A stretch of 64,000 nucleotides of DNA. Origin: Chrysaora quinquecirrha. Taxonomy: Eukaryota; Cnidaria; Scyphozoa; Semaeostomeae; Pelagiidae. Shown piece by piece: positions 20,463-32,260 of this stretch. The notes beneath the pieces are model-generated. The model worked only from the letters and a program-made list of their open reading frames with translations, was not told where the DNA came from and made no database searches. The stretch is taken from NCBI GenBank assembly GCA_014526335.1, contig JACTAT010000016.1, positions 5,321,172 through 5,385,171 of the forward strand, in the 5' to 3' direction. Each line of letters opens with the position of its first letter. The first letter of the stretch is position 1. Position numbers and translations under genes: made by a program.

Positions 20463-22939
20463 TATGACCATGACTATCTGACGATAAGGACGACGATTAT
20501 GTACCTGACAACATTCCAATGTGAATGAAGTATTTCTAACCAAAATTACATAGCACAGATGTTATAAATTTGACAGATTTCTAGAAATACTAAAAAATCC
20601 TAGCTATTTATGGTGTCAAGTTTTCATAGAATTGTTTGCCTTTAAATATTGGATCGAAATTTGCAGACATCCAGTGATTTCTTTAATCCCTCGATTCCTA
20701 AATTTGCATAAAAATTCTGTGTAAATGTAAATAAAGAGAGGAGAACGGAGAAAGCTTTGGCGTATTAAAAACTGTTGCCAAGTTTATCGACATCTTCGGT
20801 GAATTGTCGAGACGCCGACTTGCATATCCAATCTATCTACCGACCCAATGAGTAATGACCACTAATCGGTACTTATAATAGTTTATTGCCATTTGAAAAC
20901 ATGTTTATGTCGACTTTAACGCACAGTCCATGTAAATTACATCCAGCTATGATTTTCCCTTTATCAATGTATTTAAGAAATTATATCATTGTCATATCGG
21001 CCTGAAAGATTTTTGATTGAAAATTCAGGGACAGATCTCCAGTAAATAAATGCTTAGAATGGGTGTTTTTTTTTGGGGGTCTGGAAACCGTACCACCGCT
21101 CAAAATTCGCGCAAAAACCTTAAAACCGTGCGATATTTCAAACAACACCGTATGGCACGATGTAAAGTTACCGTTTTCACAAAAATTGCACAGAATCTAT
21201 TGAAACTCTGGGTTAGTCAACTTTTATTGTTCACTTCACATTTTTGAGACCTTTTCCTCCCAAAACAATTTGTGTTTTCAATTCGGGCTAACCTGTAGCT
21301 TCACGGAGTTGGCATTCTGTTCCAAAAACACAAAATCTTGATCAAAAGTCTAAAAATTATCCAGAAATGCCGTAAAACCGTTCACCGACGAAATTTTCAA
21401 AACCGAAAAACCGCGTAATTTTTCAGAAAAAAAACCGGAAGCCCGAGCCAAAACATTGGCAAAACCGTGTAACAGTGAAACCCAAACACCCCCTCCTAAT
21501 ATAATCTATATTTAGTTTAATGCAGCTGGGGACCATGAAATCATACAAAAGTAAACAACTATGAAATTGAAGCCTAAAGAAATGAAAAACTTTATTGAAG
21601 GTCATAAACGGATAGATTGGTTAGAATAAATAATTGAAATATGAAAACATGAAAATAAAAACTAAACTATCATTAAAAATGTTGAGAGTACCGTGAACCG
21701 TGGATCAAGAAAGCGGTGGTAACCAGTGTACCACAGTATCAAATGCTGCTATTCTCATTGATCTACCCGCTGAATCCCGCTAGCTGATTGGCGTTTAAAA
21801 CACAATGCCAATTCGGCTTCCTTTTCTGATTGGTACATTTCGCGCCGCATCTGGAGGAGTGTCAGACGAAAAAAGCAATGTATGCCCGAAAGTATGCTAT
21901 GTATGCTGAAGTATGCCCGAAAATGTTTCCGCTGTTTATCGCAATTTTGAAGTTTTGCTGCACTACTCAAATAATTCTGTTATATTTTATACCAATAAGA
22001 AATTACAAGAATGACAAGAATTAGCTAAAATTACAAAAACACTTAAAGCATGAAGGACATTCCTACTAAACTGAACACGGGAGTGAAGCCCGCCATCAAA
22101 AAAATGTATTAGTTATTTTGAGGGATCATTATGTAGCGCTTTTTGTTTTACTAAAATTTATGTTGAAAAGTTAGGTTTTAAAATCGAAGAATGTGATTCT
22201 ATCTGCAGTCTTTTAGGGGCAAGATGTCAATAATTTTTCAGTATGAATTTAGAGTACCCTGAAAAAACATCCATCTGTTTGAGCACCCATGTAATACCCA
22301 TTTTCACGAAACCCTTTAAAACACTGCATAATTAAAAGCCACGTTTGTAAAAGTATGCAAAAGCCACGGCCAAACGACTAGATTTTTCCCTCGACCTTTT
22401 ATTATACATCCTAGCTTCCGAATTCTAGCGAAGTTTAGTGTTCTATCCCAACGGCTATATATAATACTTAACATTCTACATAAGTTTGTTGATTAAATTA
22501 CAAATGGCCCGTGAACAAAAAGAATAGACTATTATGACGCAACTTTTTCAAAGTACCCGTTCGCGAACAGTACAAAAATTGAATAACTTGCAAAACGACT
22601 ATATAAACGATATAAAACCGAAAACTCGGTAGATTTTTTATTTGCTACAGAACTTCAACCAAGATGAAAAACTATTCATCGATAAACATTTTCTTGACCA
22701 TGCTATTCAAAATGATTGAACGAGGTTATTTAATTGAAAAAGATCATATTATGAACAGAAGTGGGCTAAAACAGCAGTCACAGGGGAAAAGCACATGGTA
22801 CTGTCCTAGGCCTTGATTGATAACCGTTGGCGGAACAATAGTGTGTTATGTTTTCAAGATATAGTAACTTTCAGTTACTGCACGCTCTTCAAGTACCATT
22901 TTTCCTCTGCCTGTGGAGAAAAACTGAAAAATAATCGTT

Positions 22940-23050
22940 AATAATAAATAATAATAATAATAATAATATACAATATTTATACAGGTAGACTTATTTCAGC
23001 CAATGAGTTGGCTGCTATCAATTAAGGACCTGTAAACAAAAGATGAAAAG
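22940..23050 (-). mobile_element. 5'-truncated LINE copy, 3' tail only
   Basis: Reading minus, the segment from about 23050 down to 22940 matches the last about 100 bp of the LINE at 42250-46060, including GGTCCTTAATTGATAGCAGC and the TAAATATTGTATATTATTATT tail. It ends in the same (ATT)n microsatellite. This is a dead-on-arrival insertion in the last long intron of the HEPN-NACHT gene and a marker for the 3' end of that LINE family. Confidence 0.8.
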
Positions 23051-23640
23051 TCATTGTTCTCCTGCCAATTTTCAGCATTATTAGTCACTGACAAAGCTCT
23101 GTGACAACTGATTCGTTTACTGTCAGGGTTTTATTTGCTTTGACGAATTCATACACTTGAGCTTGCACGATTTTTAAATCATTTAGAAAACACATAGATT
23201 ACCAAATTAGGCCTATAGCTATTACCTTCATTTGCCCAACCTGATCTGAACAGGGTAACTATTGCTGGCTTGCAAATTTGAGGGAAAATACCCTGATGTA
23301 AAGCTGAGTTGGAATCAACTTTAAACGGTGTACTAAATAAATCTGCAGCCTTCATTATATACATATTCAGCATCAGGTACATGAATTTCCTAAGTTATTG
23401 ATCGGCCTTAGTTGCATAGCTGTAATTGAAAGGGATGAGACTCCTCGTCATAGTCTTGTTGTTAATATGTTTTAGAGGCTCACCATTTACATTTTTTTTG
23501 TCTTATCGAAACATTATGGCCCAGTTCTTTTCATTTTGTATTATGTATGCCTGGCAACCTTTGCGACAAAAGTTGCTTTCATATTTTAGATAAGTGCTAA
23601 TAGTTCTAGTCATTGAAAGATATAATTGTTGATATTTCAG

Positions 23641-26012
23641 ATGCAATAAAGGAAAAATATAAAAAAGATTGCAAGAAACATGACATCAATATTGTGGATT
23701 ATAGAGGAAGCATTAAGACTGACTGTGTTCCGATTGAGAAATTTGCAGTGAATGTAAAAATCATTCACCAACCAGACAGCGAGGAATCATTTCACAATGA
23801 AAAGGCGAGATTTTTTCAGAGGCTTGAACAGAGTGGTAACAATATCGACATTAGCAACATATTTTGTGGTGATCGTCGCATTGTGTTTATTCGAGGGATT
23901 GCCGGAATCGGCAAATCTGTGCTTGCAAAACAAATTGCATTTCAATGGGCGAATGGACCCCTTTTTGCACAATTTCATCATCTCTTTTATTTTGAATGCA
24001 GAGAATTCAATGATTACGTTCAACAAAAGAAGATTAATGACAAACTAATCAAAGATTTTCTGGATGAGGAAAAAATGTTCAATGATGGCACTTCTAAAAA
24101 TGACGGAAATGTCTTGTTCTTAATTGATGGCTTGGACGAGTTAAATAACTCGCGCTCATTTGTTGAGAAGTTCACTTCACTCTACGATCAATCAAAGTTT
24201 ATTTTTCTCGGTAGACCGCATACGCAAGCCATTTTCGATAACTCTCGTGGAAAAATTGAATGCCCTGAAATGCTGGAACTTTTAGGTCTTCAAGATGACG
24301 AAATTAAGAGTTATGTATCAATGTTTTTGGAGCTAAGTAATAGAGAAACCAATGACAATATTAAGATGTTATCGAATTTCAAAGAAAGAATGGAAAATCG
24401 CGAGGTTTTGTGCCGTAATGACGAAGACATTTACAAGTATAACGCAATGTTTTCTAAGCTTGAATTTCAAATTAAAGATTCAAAAATGGTTTCAGAGTTA
24501 AGAAGTCGAATTCAAAATCCTGAAAGTGCGCATGGCAATGACGAAGAAAGTCGTTATGTAGAACAAATATTGTCAAAGTTGAAAACTAAAATTGAAAATC
24601 GCAAAAAGAATTTGAAAAAAACAATTGAGACTTCAGACAATGTCTCCGGCATAAGTACTATTCCACAGTTTCTCAATACGCTGTGTTGCGTGGCAATTAT
24701 GACGAATGGGTGCAGTGTTTCAAGCACAACAGACTTGTACGCGTGGGTATTATATCTGCTGTTTATACAGCATTTGCATTTAAAGGACCCTAAAGAGTTA
24801 AATAGGGAACCTGGAGAGGAGGAAGACGATGTGGGTGATGTATTTACCAAATATTTTGAAGTTCTCAAATCGATCACTCCCATCGTCTATGAAATGTACG
24901 TCAACAACCAAATTGTATTTGAAGAAAAAACGATTATGGAAGAAATTAAAAGACTGGATGCACTTCAAATAGACCTGCAAAAAGATTTTTTCAAAAGTTT
25001 GTTTTGTTCCGCAACTGGTGCCAAAAAGCGTCAATTCAAGCATCTCACTATCATGGAATTTATTGCATCCTTGTACTTCTATTTCGCTGAAGACAGATAT
25101 AAGGTAATCGAACAATTTTTAGAAAAAAAGTCATACGAATGTATTTCGTTCATTTGTAGCTTTGAGGGAAGGAAATTAGTTGAAAACGGTCTTGAACATG
25201 ATAACCTTCGGGATGTTGTTAAAGTTTTGGATAACAAAGACGGAGACTCCCTTGGAGACGCTGACTCGCCAATTGTGATTCGTATTCTGGATAAATTGAA
25301 AAATAACCCTGATGGCTTGAATTTCGAAATGCAATTGATGATGATTAGATTTATTCACGACTCGATTAAACCCAGTGATATGGTCAAAGAGAAAGACTTA
25401 CTGAGAAAAATACTTGGAAAGATGACACCCTGTTTAGAAACAAGAATGTTTCTAAATACATTTAACCAATCAAACTGGTACAATGTTTTACGAATGGCAA
25501 TGGAAAATGGCATCAGTAATAAAGAACTGAGAGAATTCGTTAAGGGTTTTACAGTGGTAATTTACACCGACAAATTCACGAAATTGATTGAACATGCAGG
25601 TTTATTTCATAAGATGGAGTTGTATTTGAGGAAGATGAAGATATCAGAGAAGGACGCGAGACTGCTTGCGAAACATGCAATTTATTGTCAGATTGTATCT
25701 CTTCGTGAATGTGAATTCATGGACGAAGGAGTAATATGGAAAGAAATGTTAACAAATCTGAATGAAAAACAAAGTTACTGTTTGCGAGTTTTAGAAATTC
25801 ATGATATGGATATTGCTGGTGACTCTATTGACGAATTTGCCCAAATATTGATAATGGTAAAAGACGTTCTGTTGGATAGACTTCGTATCGATCAAATATT
25901 TTGGTCCAGATTACTCCAATTGATAACCATTGCAGAGAAAAAGCAAAAATTGGAATTGATGGAAATCATATGTTTTTCCTGTCCATCCTTTCACGATGAT
26001 ATACGGAGAAAG
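23641..26012 (+). CDS. Exon 6: NACHT ATPase and helical C-terminal region
   Basis: The open frame runs 23613-26075, but the exon is set by the acceptor GATATTTCAG (ends 23640) and the donor AAG|GTAAAG (26012). It enters in phase 1, which restores the Asp codon in frame, and leaves in phase 0. Numbering from the Met at 23613: Walker A GIAGIGKS (95-102), Walker B LFLIDGLDEL (168-177), and a sensor-like FIFLGRPH (197-203), all typical of NACHT. Residues about 245-340 are a charged, coiled-coil-like stretch unusual inside a NACHT module. The winged-helix-like part follows (STIPQFLNTLC, LTIMEFIASLYFYFAED). The last 250 residues are helical with scattered Leu and may be degenerate repeats; no clear LRR consensus. 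NTP-driven oligomerisation is the inferred function. Confidence 0.9.
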
Positions 26013-26132
26013 GTAAAGACATTTTCTAATTTTTTAATCTTTACTCATACTACTGGCAAATCCAATTTGTTTTAATATTTTCTTAAGTGAGTAATCGACA
26101 TTTGCTTGTTTCCTATTTATGTCTCTAAAAAG

Positions 26133-26297
26133 ATATGTGCTTCGCGGTGGAGACAAAAATGTGTCCGAGATATGATTGTGTATGTTTATTTTGGACTTTG
26201 GCTTGTAGCATTGGCCACGTTGATGGTAATTTTGTTCCATTTCAACCAATTTTATGAGATTATTTGCTATGCAGGAGCACTAATACAAGAAACGTGA
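26133..26297 (+). CDS. Exon 7: C-terminal transmembrane segment
   Basis: A short last exon after the acceptor CTCTAAAAAG, in phase 0, encoding 54 residues and TGA. It starts with a basic stretch (RWRQKCVR) followed by about 24 hydrophobic residues from MIVYVYFGLWLVALAT to about 26242, then a short polar tail. The basic flank before the hydrophobic stretch would favour a tail-anchored or cytosol-facing topology. The support is frame continuity, the good acceptor and total length divisible by three. An alternative is that exon 6 simply reads through to the TAA at 26073-26075, which gives a different, non-hydrophobic tail. Confidence 0.6.
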   Translation: MCASRWRQKCVRDMIVYVYFGLWLVALATLMVILFHFNQFYEIICYAGALIQET

Positions 26298-26354
26298 AGC
26301 TGTTTCACAATCAAGATCCATTATCAAGAAGCAACCATGCAGTTATTTACAAAT

Positions 26355-26705
26355 ATACGTTTTCAACTTAGATGTTTTTTTTTTAAATTTTGAAAATTGC
26401 GGCACAGAAATATTCTGACTTCAGATTCGAATCCAGACCCTTTATTTTAGAGTTAAGGCAGATTTTTACCTTTCTAGTCTTAACGATGTTAATTTCAAAG
26501 CGATTGAAAGTTTGCAAAATTATAAGAGATTTGACCTTTAAAAATGACTGAGGGTGTAAAATTCCACCCCGAACTATTTTTCACGGTCAAATCCGTTACA
26601 AATTTTCAACCTTTTCGTCATTAGAAAAGCAACATTATAATGGCTAGGAGTGAGAACATTTGCCTTGGCACTAAAGTTAAAGTGCTCAATCTGGATACAA
26701 AGAGA
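26355..26705. repeat. Decayed relative of the TA-flanked element at 30575
   Basis: The block GACTGAGGGTGTAAAATT(C/T)CACCCC and its surroundings (TTTTACC/GCTTCTAGT, TTTTTCA(C/G)GGTCAAATCC) match 30608-30880 throughout at moderate identity. The left end resembles the other copy (TTTTCAACTTAGATG versus TTTTCAACTAAGGG); the right end is lost. It lies just 3' of the HEPN-NACHT stop. Confidence 0.6.
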
Positions 26706-28371
26706 GTTAAGATTGTTCTCAGCAAAGTAATGCGCAAAAGCAATGAATTTCAAGAAACTTATCGCTTAAGTTATCATTAAGTTATAAGTTATTGCTACTT
26801 CCCAAAGCATTATTACTGTCCATCTGAAAATGATCAAATTAGTATAGTTAAGAGAGGGCAGTAATATCGAAATGAAAAGTAATAAAGAACATGAAACAGG
26901 GAAAGAAAAGTAAACACTTTTTTTAATAAGCAACTGGTCAATAAACAACTGGAGCTGAGGTTTTGATGAAATAGCTTTCTTTATACAGTACATCCTTGCA
27001 GACTTGTCAATTACATTGAAAAGCAAAGGAAGAGCCAAAATATACGAGTTTTTAGGGGGTACCAGTCGTTATGAGAGGGCTGAAATACTAGGTATGTTTA
27101 GCAACTTTTGAGGGCTGGACTAAAGTCCAGTTGCTTATTGAAAAATGTAACCAATGTTGACGCGAATGGCCACATATGAAAGAACGCCCGGCGAACTGGA
27201 AAACTTATGCAAAATGCGACAAAGAAAATCATTTCGCCAAGCAGTGCTGCTCAAAATTCACACGCAGGAATAACAGAGGATGTCACATACACCCTCTCGA
27301 AGCAAACAAGAGAACAAAAGAGTCAGATCCCGATAAAAGTTTATATTTTACTCAATTCAAGGAATAAGAACAAATCACCAAACTGCGATTATCCTAGTGA
27401 TCTCCTGGAAATGGCAATTTCACCGTAGATACCGTATCGTTCATCAAAATGTTGTCAGTCATTTAACAAGCTTTGGAATTGAAAAATAAAGAAAACCATT
27501 TCATATCACTATGAGATAGGGTAGCCCACTGAAGTGGGATTGCTTACTCAGGTAACATCCAGTGGACACACTGATTTGTACTTGCTACTACGATTGCGTT
27601 CATATGAAAGATGGGCTATCCCACACAGGTTAGATCTCACTGCAATTCCGGTGGGATCTCACCTTGATGGGATGAAAATTTCGTATGAACGAATCCAGTG
27701 AGCCAGCCAACTATTGTGGGATGAATTTGTCAATTATACGCAAGCGCAAATCCAATACTGGCGCCACTGAATCCAAATGACTTTCTAACTCACTTTGCCG
27801 GGGCTGAAAATCATCATATGAAGATGAGCTGAAAATCATCTCGCCTCATTGGGCTATCCTACCTCATATGAACAGGCCCTGTCTACATTTCCCAATTATG
27901 CAAACTGACCACAGTCAGCCAAGTACATAGATCTACGTGGAATAGCAAACTATATTGTCAAATTCTTCAAAGATTTCGCCACGATTCTGGAACGATTATG
28001 CAGACTAACTCGCAAAGATTAGCTACAATACAAACCGGCTTATAAGAACCTACCTATCAGGCTTGTTTGGTTGTTATTGAAACCTCCTTTCCACGAGGCA
28101 TATTTTTTTCATTCTTTTCGCAATCTGAGATAAATAGTTAATCGGGTAAACAGGTTTTCTTCAAAGTTCCCTGAACTTGGAAGTGGAAAGGGAAGTGGTG
28201 TATAGTATTCTGGTGTAGTTTTTATAAGGCTATTTCTGTTTGGTATATTCATTCTCCATGATGATCATTTAAATAAATTAGAATATAGCAGTAGCATGAA
28301 TATAAACTCGACGGTATAAGGTAAACGTTCAGGACTAGCAGCGGTCAATAAACTGGAAATTTCTTTATATG
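26706..28371. other. Downstream flank of the HEPN-NACHT gene
   Basis: One miniature element (27500-27870); otherwise short frames without domains. An AATAAA at 26881 is the first canonical poly(A) signal noticed after the stop. Confidence 0.45.
27500..27870. mobile_element. Miniature inverted-repeat element
   Basis: The end CATATCACTATGAGATAGGG at left pairs imperfectly with GGGCTATCCTACCTCATATG at right. The interior holds further GTGGGAT/ATCCCAC motifs. It is non-coding. Target duplication not resolved. Confidence 0.5.
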
Positions 28372-28732
28372 GTCAGTGTCCCGATGTCACAAAATGCGCT
28401 CCCGTGAACTTTTTCTGTTAATTCTATGAAATTGGTATGAACAGAATTTAATGGAGATTACGAAGTTGGCAATTTGAAATCTCGTTCTAAATGGCGTAAT
28501 GTCACAATGACATACGACAGAATCCAGCTTGCATCTTATTTACAAAATGCTACTATTTTCAACTTTTGATGTGTCAGTGGTTTAAAGGAATTATTTTGAA
28601 CATAAATAGCATTTTGTTTGTTTTTACGTCTATCTGATTTCCTAATTCCATTGTGACGTCATATCGACGTCATGTTTCAAAACACTGCCTAAACTCAATC
28701 AGGGTATATGTAAGTAATAAAAAGTAGTCATA

Positions 28733-29618
28733 GACAGAGTAGAAATTGCGAGTGCATGCGCCTTATGATTGACTGATCGAACGAGTTTTCGCAGGTTTTT
28801 GCATGCCGCAGCTTTGAAAAATTGAGGAAACACGAAGGAAATATTCTCACAGTGATGGAAATTTTTACACTAAAATCTTTAAATCGGAATAATCGCATGA
28901 TACAAAAGTTATCACCTGTTGATAGCCTATCTCTGCTTTAAAAACAGATGAGGAATGAAAAAAACAGAGGCACATTATCGCAGTTGAACTCAAAAGTACT
29001 CGAAAAACGAAGGGGAGAGAGGGGCCCAGAAAATACCAAGCCTTAAGGAAGTGTTCTAAGCTTTTTAAAACTAAAATTAATTCTACGATAGCTGGAGAAG
29101 AGTTTATCAAATGTGGCATTTTTTGAAGATGCGGAAAAAAGTTATTAACAGTTTTATTACCAACCTTGGTGTACAGCGCTCTGAAGTGACTTCAGAGAAA
29201 AGGTTTTAAAATTGGTAAACCAGTCGTACACAAACATTTTCTGCATTATTTTGTAGTCTCAAGTAATTGATTTATCTGTTGAATTCCTTTTGTTGTTCCT
29301 TTTTTCGCTATTCTAACCATAATTGTTGTTTTTGTTTCTAAATTTCAAGAAACAAACTTCCTATTTCTTGCTGACGCCATCCGGAAATATTGCTTAGTTG
29401 ACGCAACAGGGTGGGAAAATTATTATGGATACGTCAGAACAAATCGAAACAACTTTCGGACATTATATAAAATAAGATTTTTATGTCAAAAATTCAATTT
29501 TCAATCTGAAATTGGCGTGTAGTTTTCAAAAATAACAAAAATAACTTGAAAAATCCCGCAGCTTTTTGCCAGCGCCATCATGAATTAGTACGCATGCGCT
29601 CGCAATTTCCACTATGTC
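28733..29618. mobile_element. 9-bp-TSD element nested in the palindrome arm
   Basis: The inverted ends read GACAGAGTAGAAATTGCGAG at left and, reverse-complemented, GACATAGTGGAAATTGCGAG at right, each followed by a GCATGCG box. The flank GTAGTCATA is a perfect 9-bp repeat (28724-28732 and 29619-29627), and removing the insert rejoins the outer arm exactly. TSD length fits a Mutator-like transposase. No transposase inside. Confidence 0.8.
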
Positions 29619-30574
29619 GTAGTCATACAGTTTGAAAACATATGACAAACGCATACAATGAGCATCCAGCTGAAGCCAGGCCTTCATGAGAGGATTTCAT
29701 TCATTGAGGAGCTGTCAGAGACGAGCCATAGAGATTTGCAAGACATTATTATGCTTATTTTCCGCTGGTTGGAAAAGCCTTTATAGCGCAGAAGCTGGAT
29801 TTGAATTATTTACCGAGTCTTAGATTAGATGAAACAAACTGTTCTGCATTGAAATTTGGCAACTAAACCAGAATAAAGTGAAGTCTAGACTGAAGCTGCC
29901 GCTCTTTAATCATTTATGTACTTGGAAAGTAAACCCTCTCCGTGCAATAAATTAACCAGCTTATATTCGAAATTAGAATAAAATTGTACAGCTATTTTTC
30001 ACATGAAAGTGAGGACTTTTAAAGCCACTACAGGTCATCCACGAGTCTGGGCCATTTATGAATTGCCGCATTCCAAGCGCATACAGGAGTGGCTGCTGGG
30101 AGTATCGCTGTTGCATCAACCTACCTAACATCCATAATGTTCAATTGATGTCTCTCATGTCCATATCTCTTGAAGACTGTGCAACCGATTCATGCATTTT
30201 TTTATGCAAAATGTTGTTAATGAAGATAATACCTACTACATATGATGATGATATCACTAAAAGGTTTCCGTCTAATGCTCTAAAGAATGTAAGAAATCAT
30301 ACGAAACAACAGTTGGTAGAAAAATCCGAACTTTGATACAAAGTAGCCAGTTTGTTAAGTGCTGCAGATTTTGTATCGTAATCTGAACACCAATTTGTGA
30401 GCAAGGAACAGTGGAAGTAAATGAGTTTAAGTCAAGATCCCGTTTACAAGGAAGCTTGCGGAACATGGTCTCGATGTGAGCCAAAACAACCTCCGCTCTG
30501 CTATTCGCACCACTTTTGATCAACCTACGAAAGGGAACTAGTTTTGTAGCGGATCACATTGCGGGCAACAATAC

Positions 30575-30941
30575 ACCTTTTCAACTAAGGGCCTCGTTTA
30601 AAAAAAAAAATTAAAATTGTGTCACAGAAGCATTTCGACGTCAGATTCACATTCAGCACCTTTGTTTTAGTGTTTGGGCAAATTTTTACGCTTCTAGTTC
30701 TTACGATGTTGATTCGAAATGACTGAGGGTGTAAAATTTCACCCCGAGCGATTTTTCAGGGTCAAATCCTTTATAGATTTTCAAACTTTTCGTCGCTATA
30801 ATATCAACGTCGTAAGGACTAGAAGCGTAAAAATTTGCGTCATCACTGAAATGAATGTGCTCAATCTGAATCTGGGGTCAAAAATTTCGTACGAACAAAT
30901 TTTCGTAAATTCTGAAAACGAGGCTCTTAGTTGAAAAGGTG
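30575..30941. mobile_element. TA-flanked MITE with full-length palindrome
   Basis: The inverted ends are CACCTTTTCAACTAAGGGCC and its complement (one change). TA lies at 30573-30574 and 30942-30943. The interior is also inverted (AAATTTTTACGCTTCTAGT against ACTAGAAGCGTAAAAATTT), so the whole 367 bp could fold into a hairpin. It is non-coding. Confidence 0.8.
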
Positions 30942-32260
30942 TATTGTATCATGTCATCTAAACTTTAATCCGCATCAATTGTTTGATCCGCAACCGTGTA
31001 AACGGGACTTAAGAGTCAGAGCGAGAACGAACTACTGCCGAGCACTGATTTTTTTTTGCCTTGACTCCTAACTGAACCAATGCTGTGAGGAAGATTTTTC
31101 AGCCTGCAGTCTAATTATTACTATTTGCCTTGCCCAACAATCTTTAATCGATTTTCTGCGGCTTTTTAACCAGTTCACTAACATGTTAACTCCAGTTCGA
31201 CTTGAACCTGAGACTTGCAAAACATTTCACTCATTAAGATGATTTGTGTATTTTTGCATGTAATGTGACATAAGTCTTCGGCACGTGGTACGATGAATAA
31301 TGCTAAAGTCTTGCAATTGGTTTGCAACAGGTATATGCCTGTTCCTTGATGCATGCACGAATGACGGTAACCGCTCTACCCTTCCGATATATGAGAAAGG
31401 TCCACTTTTCAAATAAATGGCGAGCATGCGAATCTTTGGCCTTGAATCCCCCTTTCATTACCAGCATTTAAAGCTTGTTTTAGATCACGAAGCAAAGCAA
31501 AGATAGATTGGCACAGTCCTACAAACAGGAAACGGCTTCTGTATGTTTTGCCTAATGATCAATGGGGGATCAGTGAAAGATAAGCATAAAAAAACTCGTA
31601 TGGATCTCCTTACTTTAGGTGGATGCTCATTGTATGCGTTTGTCGTATGTTTTCAAGCTGCATGACTACTTTTTATTACTTACTTTTACCCTGATTGATT
31701 TAAGGCAGTTTGAAACATGACGTCATTATAACGTCACAATGGCATCAGAAAATTTATCAGAAAGATGTCAAAACAAACAAAATTATGTTAAAAACAATCC
31801 AGTAACATTTGTAACATTTGTAACATGAAAATAGTAACATTTTTGTAAATTCAATACAAGCTCGACTCTGTCTTACGTCATCTTGACGTCACACCATTTA
31901 CAGCGATATTTCGAATCGCCAACATTAAATTTCGTAATCTCCATAAAATTTTCTTTCGATTCATACCAATTTCATTAAATTAACAAAAAAAGTTCACGGG
32001 AGCTCATTTTGTGACGTTTGGACACTGACTAATATCGCAACAGAACAGCTCAAACAGCAGCGAGTTTAGAAAAAGGTTCTGATTGAGAAGGCTAGTAACT
32101 GATTTCTTGTCCGCATTTAAATTTGTCAACTTATTGATCGTTATTGATCAGGATTATTGATATTGACGTTATTGATTAGGGTATGTATGAATTCGATGAA
32201 TTTCCACCCTTAAACACTACACAGGCTGGTGGGGGAGGGGGCAATGGGCTCGCGTGTAAC

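Larger units (their letters stand above)
19640..23640. other. Long intron before the NACHT exon
   Basis: Apart from the GTTCCTC and GAT repeats, the dispersed block at 21765-21860 and the LINE tail at 22940-23050, nothing coding is seen. An AAAACCG-rich block at 21065-21480 with GGGTGTTT-type ends facing each other may be a decayed transposon. Confidence 0.55.
9676..26297 (+). other. Gene model: HEPN - coiled-coil micro-exons - NACHT - TM receptor
   Basis: Seven exons join in one frame: 9676-10286, 10440-10481, 14733-14774, 14953-14994, 19557-19631, 23641-26012 and 26133-26297. Every intron is GT-AG. Junctions 1-5 are phase 1 and the last is phase 0. From the ATG at 9692 to the TGA the coding length is 3333 nt, so 1110 residues. 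Known biology: NACHT is a STAND ATPase switch, HEPN domains often carry metal-independent RNase activity, and this pairing occurs in expanded innate-immune families of cnidarians and other invertebrates. Inferred role: a membrane-tethered immune sensor or effector. No leucine-rich repeats are evident. The 5' untranslated exon and promoter were not found. An AATAAA at 26881 is a possible but distant poly(A) signal. Missing micro-exons in the long introns cannot be excluded. Confidence 0.72.
28372..32029. mobile_element. Large palindromic (long-TIR) element with nested insertions
   Basis: The left arm (28372-28732 continued at 29628-29668) and the right arm (about 31614-32029) are reverse complements with roughly 75-80% apparent match. 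They share the end GTCAGTGTCC, a TTCACGGGAG-type block, a block of paired TGACGTCA motifs and ATGAGCATCCA-type inner ends. Several TGACGTCA-like motifs occur in each arm. The middle (29670-31610) carries no recognisable transposase. Two younger insertions lie in it (28733-29618 and 30575-30941). Target duplication not resolved. Confidence 0.65.

Noticed and set aside
20222..20543. Poly-Met, poly-Asp, poly-Ile and poly-His frames
   Set aside because: Products of the (GAT)n microsatellite in different frames.
21060..21490. Possible hAT-like element with GGGTGTTT ends
   Set aside because: Ends pair over only about 10 bases and no target duplication was seen; mentioned only as a possibility in the intron entry.
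22767..22784. AAAACAGCAGT motif like that of the coiled-coil micro-exons
   Set aside because: The phase-1 reading hits a stop (TAA) before the motif and the splice sites are poor; probably coincidence or a dead unit.
26420..26440. GATTCGAATCC, resembling a tRNA B box
   Set aside because: Lies in a dispersed transposon relic; no A box, stems or anticodon arm at suitable spacing.
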